Of a stretch of DNA of 64,000 nt, positions 47,233 through 57,740 are shown in pieces; position 1 is the first letter of the stretch, and the number at the start of each line of letters is the position of its first letter. The position numbers were made by a program, and so were the translations under genes. This DNA comes from Seminavis robusta (taxonomy: Eukaryota > Bacillariophyta > Bacillariophyceae > Naviculales > Naviculaceae). The notes under the pieces were generated by a model that ran no database searches, was not told where the DNA came from, and saw only the letters and a list, made by a program, of their open reading frames with translations. Where the stretch lies: NCBI GenBank assembly GCA_903772945.1, contig CAICTM010000108.1, positions 1 to 64,000 on the forward strand, in the 5' to 3' direction.

Positions 47233-48656
47233 ATGAAGTTCGTCCAGTCTGTCATCCTTGCTCTTGCAGCCACCGCTAGCACTTCTGCTGCTTTCGCCCC
47301 GGCCTCCAGTAAGTCCGAAAGATTTTCAGGCTGAGGTTGATTTTTGGTATTTCCTCATTGTTGACCACGAATCTAATATTTTCCGAATATTTATTTCTTG
47401 CATTTGCAGCCTTCGGTGTTCGCAGTGCCCCTGCTTTCAACTTCGAGCTTGAGGCCAAGAAGTCCATCTCGGACCTCTCTGATGAAGAACTCAAGGGCAA
47501 GAAGGTTTTGGTCCGATGTGATGTCAATGTTCCTCTTGATGGAAAGAAGATCACCGATGATACCCGTATCCGTTCTTCCATCCCCACCATTGAGTACTTG
47601 AAGAGCAAGGGAGCCATTGTCTCCGTCTGCTCTCACTTGGGACGCCCCAAGGATGGCCCAGAGGACAAATTCTCCCTTGCACCATGCGCCGAACGCATGA
47701 GTGAATTGCTCGGACAAACTGTCACCCTTGCCCCCGACTGCATTGGTGATGAAGTGAAGAAAATTGTTGATGAAGCCAAGGAAGGTGATGTCATCATGCT
47801 TGAAAACACTCGTTTCTACAAGGAAGAAACCAAGAACGAGCCTGGATTCGTTGAGAAGCTTGCCGCTCCTTTCGACATGTTCGTCAACGATGCTTTCGGT
47901 ACCGCCCACCGCGCCCACGCCTCTACCGAGGGTGTGACCAAATTCCTTCAACCATCTGTCTCTGGATTCCTTCTTGCCAAGGAATTGGAATACCTTGATG
48001 GAGCCGTCACCAACGGAGAGAAGCCAATGGCCGCCATTGTTGGAGGATCCAAGGTTTCCACCAAGATCACCGTCCTTGAGGCCCTTCTTGACAAGTGCGA
48101 CAAGGTCATCATTGGAGGAGGTATGGTTTTCACCTTCTTGAAGGCCAAGGGACTTGGAGTTGGTACCTCCCTTGTTGAGGACGACTTCGTTGAGACCGCC
48201 AAGGAAGTCATGGCCAAGGCCGAGAAACTTGGAAAGGAAATCATCCTTCCCACCGACATCATTGTCGCCGATGCCTTCGACAAGGATGCCAACACACAGG
48301 TTGTCGCTGCTGATGCCATCCCCGATGGCTGGATGGGACTTGACAACGGCCCAGAGACCACCAAGGCCCAGAAGGAAGCTCTTTCTACGTGCAAGACCGT
48401 CATCATGAACGGACCCATGGGAGTCTTCGAATTCGAAAAGTTCGCCGCCGGAACCTTCGACTTGGTCAACATCTTGGCTGACATCACCAAGGACAACGGA
48501 GCCATCACCATCATCGGAGGAGGAGACTCTGTTGCCGCCACCGAACAAAGTGGACGTGCCGGAGACATGTCCCACATCTCCACCGGAGGAGGTGCCTCTT
48601 TGGAGCTTTTGGAAGGAAAGGAACTTCCAGGTGTCATCGCCCTGAACGACGCCTAA
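47233..48656 (+). CDS. PGK: Phosphoglycerate kinase, plastid-targeted (two exons)
   Basis: Phosphoglycerate kinase, 440 aa, converting 3-phosphoglycerate to 1,3-bisphosphoglycerate with ATP in the Calvin cycle. Exons 47233-47308 and 47410-48656 with a 101-bp GT-AG intron. The ATG gives [20 protein letters not shown] followed by FAPAS: an ER signal peptide with a Phe at the cleavage site, the bipartite presequence of diatom plastid proteins. The intron falls just after this presequence, before FGVRSAPAF, a layout consistent with exon gain of targeting. Enzyme motifs: [84 protein letters not shown] and [13 protein letters not shown]. Codon use is strongly biased (CTT, GCC, AAG), as expected of a highly expressed gene, and this leaves a long empty antisense frame. 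Confidence 0.97.
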
Positions 48657-48779
48657 ACACCCTGTCGATAGAAGCACACGAATTAGGAAGCAGACCAAAA
48701 AGAGAGCTTGGAGATGTTCCAAGTGGCTTCCGACTCATTCACTCAACCGGGTAGCATTATGTAAATAATAATATTAGAT

Positions 48780-49790
48780 GACCGCAGTATCAAACAGGGG
48801 GCGCTTGTTGCACCACCAGCCAATGAAGGGATATAGGAGCGCTTCGTTAGAGCCGGTCGCATGTTGGCGCCATCAGCCCAAGGACAGGAGCGCTTCATAG
48901 AAATTTGCGCACAGTCATCTCCAACACAGCAAATGTTCTCACGATGTGGAGCCCATGAAGACACTGCACACGTCTTGCGCTGTCGTAGCGAGGGAGTTAT
49001 TGATATCTGGGTCAAGAGCAGCTGACTGGGTACCTCAAGAACAAGAACCAGACAGATCCCAACCTATCTATGATCTTAATTGATTGCCTCAACCGTTGGC
49101 GTAACTCTGAACCTATTGATCTGGAGTCGAGTCCTACCATCCAACTACTCGAGAGCTTATCTGTCATCAACATCAACTCGGATGGCAAAACCTGATAGAG
49201 TGCCTACCACATAAACTATGGCCCTCCACCCAACACAGCTACAATGTTGCCCATTCCATCAGACGATCCATTCGACGATGGATCCGTGGGCTTTTGGTTC
49301 AGCTTCATCATCTGGGATATCGCATTTGGAAACATCGCAATGAGATCAAACACATGACTGTGCGTCCCCGTCATCAACGTGCTCTTCTACTACTCGACCA
49401 AGAGATTCTCCTGGAATACAACAAAGGCACCGCCCAGCTTCTTCGTCAATACTTTATCTCCCTCCTAGCCAAACCAACCGCCTTCAAGAAGTCGTGGCTC
49501 CTGAATATTACAACTAACTGCTCGGCAAAGATTTGTCCGTATACAACCAAACAACAATTCGCTGACTGCGGTACCATGTCTGAATATACCTCTCTGTTCC
49601 TCCTTGACAACAACCGACCCCCGTATTGGACTCAACAATGGAGAGATGCTTTTGAGGGAATTCTCTCCATCTCCTTTCCCTTAACGTTTTTAGGTTCTTT
49701 GATCATTTATTTGACATTGCAATCCAACATGACCTTGTTCCAATAGCCAAAGAGCTCTTAGCCTAACAAGGGTGTTGTAAAAGTCTCTTC
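48780..49790 (+). mobile_element. Tail of a retroelement reverse-transcriptase protein, broken
   Basis: The plus strand carries the pattern seen at the C-terminal end of diatom retroelement polymerase proteins: a Cys-His knuckle (SRCGAHEDTAHVLRCRS), then a Trp-rich helical region (IGWQNLIE, RRWIRGLLVQLHHLGYRIWKHRNEIKHM, ALLLLDQEILLEYNKGTAQLL). The knuckle after the polymerase is typical of non-LTR (LINE-like) elements, which is the favoured class, but the reverse transcriptase core itself is absent, so the class is not proven. The copy is a truncated, broken fossil with several interruptions and looks moderately old. Confidence 0.5.
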
Positions 49791-50245
49791 GAGACGACAG
49801 GCGAATAAAGGTGAAGCATTACAGTAGCCAACTAAGCTTGCAAATGTGTCGGTTATGTTATTATTATTACCAAAACAGCAAAGGTTCTCGGGGCAACTCG
49901 ACACTTCCGACCTCGAAGTATGAAATAATGGAAACAATCGAGTCTAGCCGGTTGGGTGGTGAAGGACGATGGCTATCAGTATACCTGTACGTGTGGAACA
50001 TTTTTTCATCTATGTGCTGGATTGATCTCATCTACCAATGTGCTGTCCTCGCAAGTGAAGAAGACCTGACCGAGACAACTTTCTGTAAAGTTGGGCTCAG
50101 GGGGAGGAGCGAGAGGACAACAACCAACTTTGATATTCTGTGCACAGAGCACTTCCCGCTTCAGCCTCCCAAAACGGCCCTGTTGGCAACTCCTTGGCCT
50201 CCAACCAGACTGGTTCCATCGTCAACCAGCTATTTCGTTTCTAAC
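49791..50245. other. Interval between retroelement tail and unknown gene
   Basis: About 450 bp with no supported gene; probably the 3' flank of the minus-strand gene at 50246-51121 and 3' remains of the retroelement. Confidence 0.35.
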
Positions 50246-51121
50246 TTATTGTTGTTTTTGAAATTCAATGAACGCATCGTAGACACCTTTGTTTCCCTTT
50301 TCCACATCCTTTCGAATGCCCTTGCCAATAGAGGCACTAGCCGATGCCTCTGCCTTTTCCTTGGTGGTGGGTAGAATCTTGAGCAAAGTAGCCGGAAACT
50401 TTACAGTAATTTTGATTGTTGCGTCGTAGTTGAAAGCCAAATTCCCGTCCTCGTCTTGCACCACAGAAACGTGGCTTGCAGCAAAACCGCTCGGTTTCAA
50501 TGATGCCTCCTCCTCTTCCTTCTTGCCAGTCAACTTGTTAAAAATCCAAACAAGAGGGCCGCGTGCCGACTGCTCTTCTCCCACCATCATGAACGTGAAT
50601 TTGGGAATTCCTGTTTCTTCGTCTGTGAATTGTTTTACACCGTTGTAAATCTTGTTGTTGAGGCTAACTCCTGGTAGCTTGGTGACCGTAGTAGTTGCCA
50701 AAATACAATCTCCTTCTCCAGGCAACAGATTCTCACCATACTCTTCTTTGCAACATTCTTTCCAGAGACTTTCTAGCTCGGAGTTCAACGGTACTTCGTC
50801 GACCTCTCGTGATCCTGCTGCACTGAGCATCAACTTTCTAGTCTCTGGATCCTTTAGAAATCCCGACACTTCTTCCTTGGTCGTCGAATGTGGCAGCGGA
50901 TCTGACGATAGGTTGAGCTCAACCAGAAAGTTCAGTGTGGCCTTGCCATCCTCCTCGTCTCCGCTCGTGGTACTTCCAAGGCAAGTGCTTGCTGCTCGGT
51001 CCGGCAAGTACACACATCTGGACGCAACGTTGGCTCGCGGCAAAAACGCTGCAACATCCCATGCCAACAGCAGAGCGATCCAAAGCAGACAAGAAATTCG
51101 ATCAGGCTTTTCAAAGCCCAT
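50246..51121 (-). CDS. Unknown plastid- or secretory-targeted protein, family member A
   Basis: Protein of 291 aa. Signal peptide at 10-25 (SCLLWIALLLAWDVAA) followed at once by FLPRA; AAF-L-P resembles the diatom plastid cleavage motif, so plastid import is likely. The mature part shares a layout with the gene at 62217-63257: W-K-x-CC-x3-YG, LP-x2-GDC, a PG turn, IYNGVK, MMVGEEQSARGPLVWIFNKLTGKK, then FPATLLKILPTTKEKAEASASASIGK and KG...AF-x3-Q. Conserved Cys pair and GDC suggest a folded domain. No named family is recognised. Intronless here, whereas the paralogue has an intron behind its signal peptide. Confidence 0.75.
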   Translation of the reverse strand: MGFEKPDRISCLLWIALLLAWDVAAFLPRANVASRCVYLPDRAASTCLGSTTSGDEEDGKATLNFLVELNLSSDPLPHSTTKEEVSGFLKDPETRKLMLSAAGSREVDEVPLNSELESLWKECCKEEYGENLLPGEGDCILATTTVTKLPGVSLNNKIYNGVKQFTDEETGIPKFTFMMVGEEQSARGPLVWIFNKLTGKKEEEEASLKPSGFAASHVSVVQDEDGNLAFNYDATIKITVKFPATLLKILPTTKEKAEASASASIGKGIRKDVEKGNKGVYDAFIEFQKQQ

Positions 51122-52103
51122 TGTTTGATTTCAGTAGCCAAGAGACTTGATCACAAGCAGAAGTGGGCCCCTTGGACTTTCGTAGGTCATCTTCTCGACA
51201 GAGAAACAATCCCTCACATGCGTGTTGCAAGGGTGGGCAGTGTTGTGTGGCCAGGAGGTTCTCTTCCTCGACTGGATCGACAAAGATACTTTGGGCGCAA
51301 ACGATTCGATTGATTCGATTCGATTCTATCGAATTCTATTCTATTCTATTCGATCCAGCCGAATGACTCGAATGATTGATTCGATTCGATTGATTCATTC
51401 GCATGTGCAATCGATCAAGCCACTCACCAACGCAAAGATGAAACAGTTTGCTGGCCCTCCAGCTGAACAAGCATTGGTACCATACTCAACCCAACATTTT
51501 GTCCGTCACCAAGCCCCATTCTCGGACCAAATCCAGGGCCGACTTCCCCCCCCGATGAGCTCGTTGCCTCCCCCAATTTGCGTTTTCATGCACAGATAGA
51601 CGGATGCCCTGCCTCTGGCTGGTTTTTCATCTCTAGCTCAAACTCCTCCCGGGATCATTTTCAGGATCAACCTGGACCGTCTCCAGGGTCAATTCCTGGA
51701 ATTCCCCAAGGTCCATCTCCAATCCCCACCAACTCCTCAACCCCTCACAAGACCAACAGCTGGATTTACCCCTGGACCCAAACCCGAAATCTACCCCTAT
51801 TTGTGTTGCAACGTCCATATCCGATGGGATTATCGTCCAGTGGAATCCAATTTTGTGTTCCAAAACGTGGAGTGTGTTCTACTATGTAAAAATGAAATCA
51901 TGAAATACAAGCAGGCTGCCAGCAGCCTTTCTAGAGAGTTCGAGAGAGAGAAAGTCGATTTCTTCACGTTCCTAGCTCTTTCTTCATTCCGAATATTTTA
52001 AAATACATTGATTGTCCAATTGGATTTTTCATTTTTGTTTGCGAAAAGACGTTGCCTTTTGTGCGATCATCATACGTTTCATTTTGCTTCCATTTTATTA
52101 GGC
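51122..52103. other. Gene-free interval with TTCGAT-rich patch
   Basis: About 980 bp. Contains a short tandem-like run of GATTCGATTC/TTCTATTC words at 51304-51405. The Pro-rich frame at 51578-51889 lacks any motif and is not called. Holds the promoter of the gene at 50246-51121. Confidence 0.4.
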
Positions 52104-53186
52104 CTAAGCAAATCCCTTGTATTCACCAACGCTGTCATCGACCACGGAGTACGAGTCATTTGGATCTCCCAAGGCACCGGATTCAATGACGTTGGTCTGG
52201 TACTTGGCCCATTCGGCACCCATGCTCTTTTCCATATTGTTGCGACTATTGAATTCAAAGGATTTGCTCCGTGTGGACTTTAATTCCCCAATAACGGCAG
52301 CCCAAAACAGACCCACCACGTCGAGATCGGGGTTGAGTCGGAATCCAGGGACGCAATCACTGCGAAGGACGACACCGGTAAATCCAGCTTGCTTCAAACG
52401 TTGCGATTCCGTAGTGAGACGATTTTGTCCGGCTGTGACACGAACAGAGCCCAAAATGGGGATTTTCTTGCCCAATTTCTTGGGGATGGATGGGAGTGGC
52501 ACGGGCTCGTCACGACTGTCGTCATCTTCGTCATCTTCGTTGTCACTCGCAAGTGGATTCATAGTCAATAACACAGCCACAGGGTCCATGCCTGCAGCAG
52601 TAGACAGTTGTTCCACCAAACTTTCCACATCATCTTCTCCCAAATTTTCCGCCAACGCCCCCGCGAGTGTTACTTCTGGAATGGGTTGAATACCGGCGTC
52701 GACGCAGGTTTGACAGATCGATGTCCATTCTCCCGATAGGTCTTCCAGCGACGTCAATTCGGTTCCTCCACACACTGGCACAGTTACTCCACTGGCTCCT
52801 GCCTCGGCCAGTGCAGCAATATCGTCATTATTAGTATTGCCGCAGAAAATCAAGGGCACGGGACCTGGAAAACCACCCCGCGCAGCCTCTTGCTCTCCCG
52901 CAAATGTGGAAATGGCACTGACACCGCCTGTAATCCAAGCCGCATTGGCTTTGGCAGTGCGAATTCTTCCACTCAACGTGTTGATGGCATTGGTCTGCAA
53001 CAAAATAGCCGTAGGATCGGACGGATCTGGAATGACTAGTTCCGGGCTAATCGTCAATTTCCCAGAGGGCGACGAGACAGCCTCAAAGATGCGACCACGT
53101 GCAAGGTTGGCGGCTTCTTGGCTCAGCCCCAGTGCCTGGGTGCTGCAATATAGGAAAAGAAGAGTTCTTGTGGTGATTGTGGCCAT
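52104..53186 (-). CDS. Unknown TIM-barrel-like protein with signal peptide
   Basis: Protein of 360 aa from the ATG of MATITTRTLLFLY; the upstream in-frame extension is not used. A signal peptide occupies about residues 1-20 (TTRTLLFLYCSTQALG). The rest alternates hydrophobic strands and helices in the way of a TIM barrel: VPLIFCGNT, IAALAEAGASGVTVPVCGG, AVLLTMNP, KIPILGSVRVTAGQNRL, LKQAGFTGVVLRSDCVPG, LDVVGLFWAAVIGELKS. The pattern resembles the indole-3-glycerol phosphate synthase type of barrel, but the catalytic Lys/Glu set of that enzyme was not identified, so an enzyme name is not given. An acidic loop (DNEDDEDDDSRDE) interrupts the barrel. Plastid or secretory location is likely. Confidence 0.65.
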   Translation of the reverse strand: MATITTRTLLFLYCSTQALGLSQEAANLARGRIFEAVSSPSGKLTISPELVIPDPSDPTAILLQTNAINTLSGRIRTAKANAAWITGGVSAISTFAGEQEAARGGFPGPVPLIFCGNTNNDDIAALAEAGASGVTVPVCGGTELTSLEDLSGEWTSICQTCVDAGIQPIPEVTLAGALAENLGEDDVESLVEQLSTAAGMDPVAVLLTMNPLASDNEDDEDDDSRDEPVPLPSIPKKLGKKIPILGSVRVTAGQNRLTTESQRLKQAGFTGVVLRSDCVPGFRLNPDLDVVGLFWAAVIGELKSTRSKSFEFNSRNNMEKSMGAEWAKYQTNVIESGALGDPNDSYSVVDDSVGEYKGFA

Positions 53187-53392
53187 TGTTGGTGGGTCGA
53201 ATGTTTGCGACAGAATAAGTTGTGGGAGAGACAGAGCTTTCTCTTTGGTGGCAGTTTTGTGAATTGTGATGTGATGCAAGCACAATGACGTTTGCCACTG
53301 ACGCCAAAATGTTACCCCTCTCCCTAATCTCGTTTAGAGGGGTCCGTGGCCCAACCACATGGCCAACAGTACTTCTAGCTAGTATGAGAATG

Positions 53393-54069
53393 CCACCTTT
53401 GGATGATCATTCTTTGCATGACCCATTGGATACCACTGGTCAGTTAAGTCTTTAAAGGCACTACCTGTATCACCTTCAGTGGGCTGCCACAGTAGCCCAA
53501 ATCACTCCATGATGCTCAGTCTTCTCCTCGGAAAGGTGTTTGGGCTACTCGAGTAGCCTAAATTCGCCCCTTTGTGCTTGGGCTACTCGAGTAGCCTAAA
53601 TTCGCCTCTTTGTGTTTGGGCTAATCGAGTAGCCCAAATTGGCCGTGTCCATTGGAAGTGTACTTAGACTGTTTTGGCTTGTGACTTGTGGCTTGTAGCT
53701 GTATGCCACCATTCAAAAAAGTCACCTATTTGGGCTACTTGTGTAGCCTAACCTCCAAAATCAGTTTGAGCTGCTCAAGTAGTCCATATGTTTGGGCTGC
53801 TCAAGTAGCTCAAATTTTGAGATACTCGAGATGTTGAGCTACTTGAGTAGCCCAAATGCACTAGCTACACATTGGGCTACTTGAGTAGTCTAGATTTTCG
53901 GCTACTTGAGTAGTCCAGTTCTTCTCTGCAACTTTAGGCTACTCCAGTAGCCCAATGCCACGGCCTTTAAGTAAGAAATTGATGTCCTCTATGTAATGCA
54001 GGGCATGCACTTACTTAACTAACAAGTGGTATCCAATGGGTCATCCAAAGAATGATCATCCAAAGGTGG
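53393..54069. mobile_element. MITE-like element with 57-bp terminal inverted repeats and internal palindromes
   Basis: Left terminus 53393-53449 and right terminus 54013-54069 are reverse complements with three mismatches in 57. The outer sequence reads CCACCTTTGGATGATCATTC. Between them lie about eleven copies of a palindromic word near GGGCTACTCGAGTAGCCC, at about 53481, 53542, 53580, 53619, 53731, 53768, 53793, 53835, 53874, 53900 and 53936; the second to fourth recur at a ~39-bp spacing. No coding capacity. Non-autonomous DNA transposon is the best class; a clear target-site duplication was not found. Confidence 0.8.
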
Positions 54070-56145
54070 TGCTCTCAATGGTATGGTACAGGTGCCCTAC
54101 AGTAGTCCTATGTCATACCGGTACCTTCAACGTAGCGGTTTGCATAGCCGTCTCCGTTCTTGCACTCATGCATCGTATGTTAACCCTTCTCTCTTCGGTT
54201 GGTCTGCTGGATCTTGGCTTTCTGGCTCCAGCCCCATGCAATGCACTGCTGCCCCACCTTGAGTCCATCCCCTACATAGTCACCTACCTCTATAACCGCA
54301 TAGTAATTCCGTTTCAGGAGTACCGTACACTAGTGTAAACCCAGGAAGGTGATGGGAATGGGTACACCAGGTATACTAAGTGCCGGCTGCTCTGAGGAAC
54401 ATAGAGAATGAGGGAGAGCAGGTGGAAGACTTGATTACTCAGCAGCAAGAAAGAAGTTCCTTAGTTTCATCTATGTAAAATCATCTGAAATTAGCATTTC
54501 CGTCGCAGATTCTCAAACGAGTACCGACTTCTTTCAAAATGTTGGCACAGGTGAAGGTCTCTTCCATGCCTTTGTCCAAATTATATCCAAGCTCTTTTCC
54601 TGCTAAACGACCCACCGATTTGCCGTCCAATTGGCTTAGTTCCGATACAGAGAAAATCCATTCGTCTGTACTGGCATCATCTGTCGTTGCGATCAAGTCG
54701 ACCAGCTGCTGCAGCATCTGTCCATTGGTTGCAGGTTGCCCCAAGGACACGGAATAAAGGGTGGGGTGGTCGTTGAAACCATTCAGTAGCCCGAGGGTAA
54801 TATCAATCCTCGACCATGGCAAGGCCCAACTCTCCAACGATGTAACTGGAACTGACAAGTCGGAACCAGTTGAGTCTATAAATCATAAAACTCGTTCAAG
54901 CAAAAGTGATACAAATGGCCCGTCCAGTCTGTTTGGCAACATACACCAACAGTTTCATGCATTGGTTAAGTAATTCCGCATCTTATGGTGTATAATCGAG
55001 GGCTCGATCCAAAGCTATGAATTACAGGGCAAGAGCTCTAGATTCGTAGTAGCAGCGCTAAGGCAGCTTGCTGGCTTATTGCCTGGAAAGATGGATATCC
55101 ACCCATTTTCGTCCATAGTTGAGAATAATGAAATAGTAAAGTACCTGAGACCCGATAGCATATCAGTAGTCTCGCAGTTGACTAGTTCCTGTGTGGCCCA
55201 TGCTAGGGTAAACAGTGCTATTCAACCATGCCAACAGATGCTTTACTATTTCATTATTCTCAACTATGAATTACAGGGCAAGAGCTCTTAGATTTGTAGT
55301 AGCAGCGCTAAGGCAGCTTGCTGGCTTATTGCCTGGAAAGATGGATATCCACCCATCTTCGTCCATAATTGAGAATAATGAAATAGTAAAGTACCTGGAG
55401 CCCAGATAGCATTCCATAGTCTTGCAGTAGAGAACATCCTGTGTAGTCCATGCTAGGGCAAAGAGCCATATTCAACCATTCCAGCTGCAGTGGTTGAATA
55501 GCATTGGCAGCCAGCTCTGAGGAGCCGGCCTTGACAGCCCAGTGAAGGGAGAATCTCACCAACCAGGGATCTCCCATCCTGGCGCTGGCCAAGTCCTTGA
55601 CTGACAGCCATCCTCCTGCTGAGGAAGGCCAGTTGAGGCTCCCTTACTGTCTAACTACCAGCTGAGATCTGAGGAAGAGATCTAGAGAGGTTGTTCCCCA
55701 AGGAAAGCCCTCCCTAAATCTCATCGCAAAGTGATTGTTTTTGTGACATATACTAGTTTAAGGGTGGTTTGGAGACTTACACGTAGAACTCAGGTAGATC
55801 TCAGTACAAATGATTTGGCTCACAACCCACATTAGTGTCAATGGTGTAAACGGCGCTCACAAGATTTAACACTTAGGAGGAATGAGAACCTGACAATAAC
55901 AGCAAATCTAGCCAAAATCAGCCTCTTTTATTAAAGTATACACTCGCCTTCTATGTTTGACCTATTAACACCGATACAAACAATAAAGCCTACTATCATT
56001 GGAGTTAATTGCAGTGGTGTTGATCCACTTTTATTGGAGTTAACAGAAGTTGTGGAACACTTTACAGCCAGAAGAGGACCTGGTGTACTGTTTTACTATA
56101 GGAAAACGGAATGTAAAATTTTCACGGCTCACGACTGCCCTTAAA
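54070..56145. other. Gene-free, repeat-bearing stretch
   Basis: No gene is firmly supported. A 125-codon frame on the minus strand (54858-54481, MSVPVTSLESWALPWSRID...) has a protein-like composition but no recognised family, and is left as a possible exon or relic. The ~249-bp duplication at 55015-55490 is listed separately. A Leu/Trp-rich frame at 55592-55326 (minus) overlaps that repeat and is probably repeat-derived. Confidence 0.35.
55015..55490. repeat. ~249-bp tandem duplication with internal inverted repeat
   Basis: Copy 1 begins at 55015 and copy 2 at 55264, both with CTATGAATTACAGGGCAAGAG and both running through GCTAAGGCAGCTTGCTGGC and GATGGATATCCACCCAT to CATGCTAGGG. Copies are around 85-90% alike by eye. 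At the junction, CTTTACTATTTCATTATTCTCAA (55240-55262) is the reverse complement of a word inside each copy, so the unit can fold back. Likely an old local duplication of a foldback or MITE-like repeat. Confidence 0.8.
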
Positions 56146-56870
56146 CTATCTGGAAGGTGGCACAAAGAGTGTTTTCGTGGCAATTTGAGGGAGAATTCCT
56201 CCTTCGGTACAGGTGGCATGTGCTACTATGTGATTTGGGCGGTCGTTTTCATCATAATTGCCAAGCATGAGGTTGATGTACATTTGTTGGGACAAGAGTT
56301 CATGATCATAGGGCTGTCCACAAATGCCATGACAGATCCTCATTTGCTTACTGCATCATTGGCACGACTGCCCTAAAGAAGTTGTTGAATATTCCTTGAT
56401 CAAATCCTTGCGTCAGGTCAAAGACTTGCTGTATATATCCAAAGAGAGTGTGTGTAAAGGGGCTGGGATAGGCTAGAAGAATGCCAAAGTTGGCTTTCTT
56501 CCTTTCTCCTTGACTGTACAGGGATAGATTGGGCTTCCGAACCTTCATAGCTTTGTAGGGGTGTTTCAGCAACAAGACACCAGCATCGAAAAAGAATATC
56601 GCATCAATCTTGTTCTTTCAGTACTTTCAAAGTAATGGCAGTCTTCCCTGAGGATACCAAGCACCGTGTGTTGGAGACCGCTGGATTGTTGAGACATTGA
56701 GAGTTGGCAACAAGTGGGTGGGTGGTTGTGAAGGATTGAAGACGAACTAGGTCGTTGGTAGAGTTGTGTCGAAAATGATCCAGGCAGGCCTGGTCAATGC
56801 AAATGATACCAATGGAATTTTGAGGCACTCCAATGTCCTGCAGGGCATTGACTGTTGGGTAAGGCAACAC
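56146..56870 (-). pseudogene. Decayed nucleotide-diphospho-sugar transferase-like glycosyltransferase
   Basis: Minus-strand coding remains in three frames resemble the nucleotide-diphospho-sugar transferase family (Pfam PF03407 type) that is abundant in diatoms. In order: a start like MLPYPTVNALQDIGVP and IGIICIDQACLDHF; then FFFDAGVLLLKHPYKAM, standing where the family has its Asp-x-Asp; NFGILLAYPSPFTHTLF and FDQGIFNNFF; finally RPNHIVAHATC, matching the family's C-terminal His-Ala-Thr-Cys. Frame changes fall near 56595 and near 56345, so the gene looks dead unless introns were missed. No upstream exon with a signal anchor was identified with confidence, although open frames at 57057-57263 and 57345-57644 on the same strand could be further remains. 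Confidence 0.5.
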
Positions 56871-57660
56871 TGTAGCTACTAGTAATTATTAAGTTAATCT
56901 GTTGATTTGGGCGAGCTGAGCAAAAAGAATGATATTTCTGACTGGTCGCTCTGGAATCTGGTTTTTGAGAATGCCGGTTTCCTTAAAATCCTACGTCGGT
57001 GCGGTCTTTTTCTTATCCGGGTCCGCTAAATATCTAGACCGGCCAACATTGACAAAGTGTTCCAAGGCCCAAACGTAGCTGGCACTCCCCATTGTCAAAT
57101 ACCAAATCTTGTTCTGAACGTCCAGCCTTGGAGCACCAGGAGGAGTTTGAAGTGCTTTCATCCGATCAGCACACTGTGGTGCCTGGAAACACGTTGCTGT
57201 TCTTGTCTCTGCCTGAGAACTGGATTGTTGGGGCTGGAACTCCAGGAGAAGATTAGTAGGCACTTGTTGCAGTTCCTTTCCTACTTCACATTGTCCGCGT
57301 TTTGGACAAGATCCATGTGAGCTCTGTGGAAAACCAAGTTGTATTTACCCATAAAGTAGTCCAGTCGTTGGGCACATGTAACTCTTCCAGCCCAAATACA
57401 TCTTGAACAGAAAGTCAAGTTTGTTGGTGATTGAAGGTAATGCTGTTTCAGCCAAAGCCTTAACACTGATGATTTTGTTGCTACTTCCAACAGTGCCCGT
57501 GCCGCTAATATTGGTGTTCACGCTGATGATGTTGTACCGCCATTCCCGTACTGCGTACTGTGAATGCTGGTGTTCACATTGGTCAGCAACAGCAACGACT
57601 GCATCGTTTGTGGATGCTGGTCCAACTAGCTGTTGGTATTTCAAAACTTGTCAACCCGGC

Positions 57661-57740
57661 ACAGCTCAGGCAGGTTCAGCACCACAACAGTATGTATTTG
57701 CTGAACCTGCCCAAGCTGTGTTGAACCTGCCCGAGCTGTG
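57661..57740. repeat. Short inverted plus direct repeat
   Basis: ACAGCTCAGGCAGGTTCAGC (57661-57680) is the near reverse complement of GCTGAACCTGCCCAAGCTGT (57700-57719), which is repeated at once as GTTGAACCTGCCCGAGCTGT (57720-57739). The result is a stem-loop with an extra arm. Confidence 0.75.

Noticed and set aside
47391-48722. 443-codon open frame antisense to PGK
   Set aside because: It is the mirror of a strongly codon-biased gene and has no motif; the sense strand is a complete PGK.
53481-53955. CRISPR-like appearance of the repeated palindrome array
   Set aside because: Repeats vary in sequence and spacing, spacers are not uniform, the array lies inside terminal inverted repeats, and the genome is eukaryotic.
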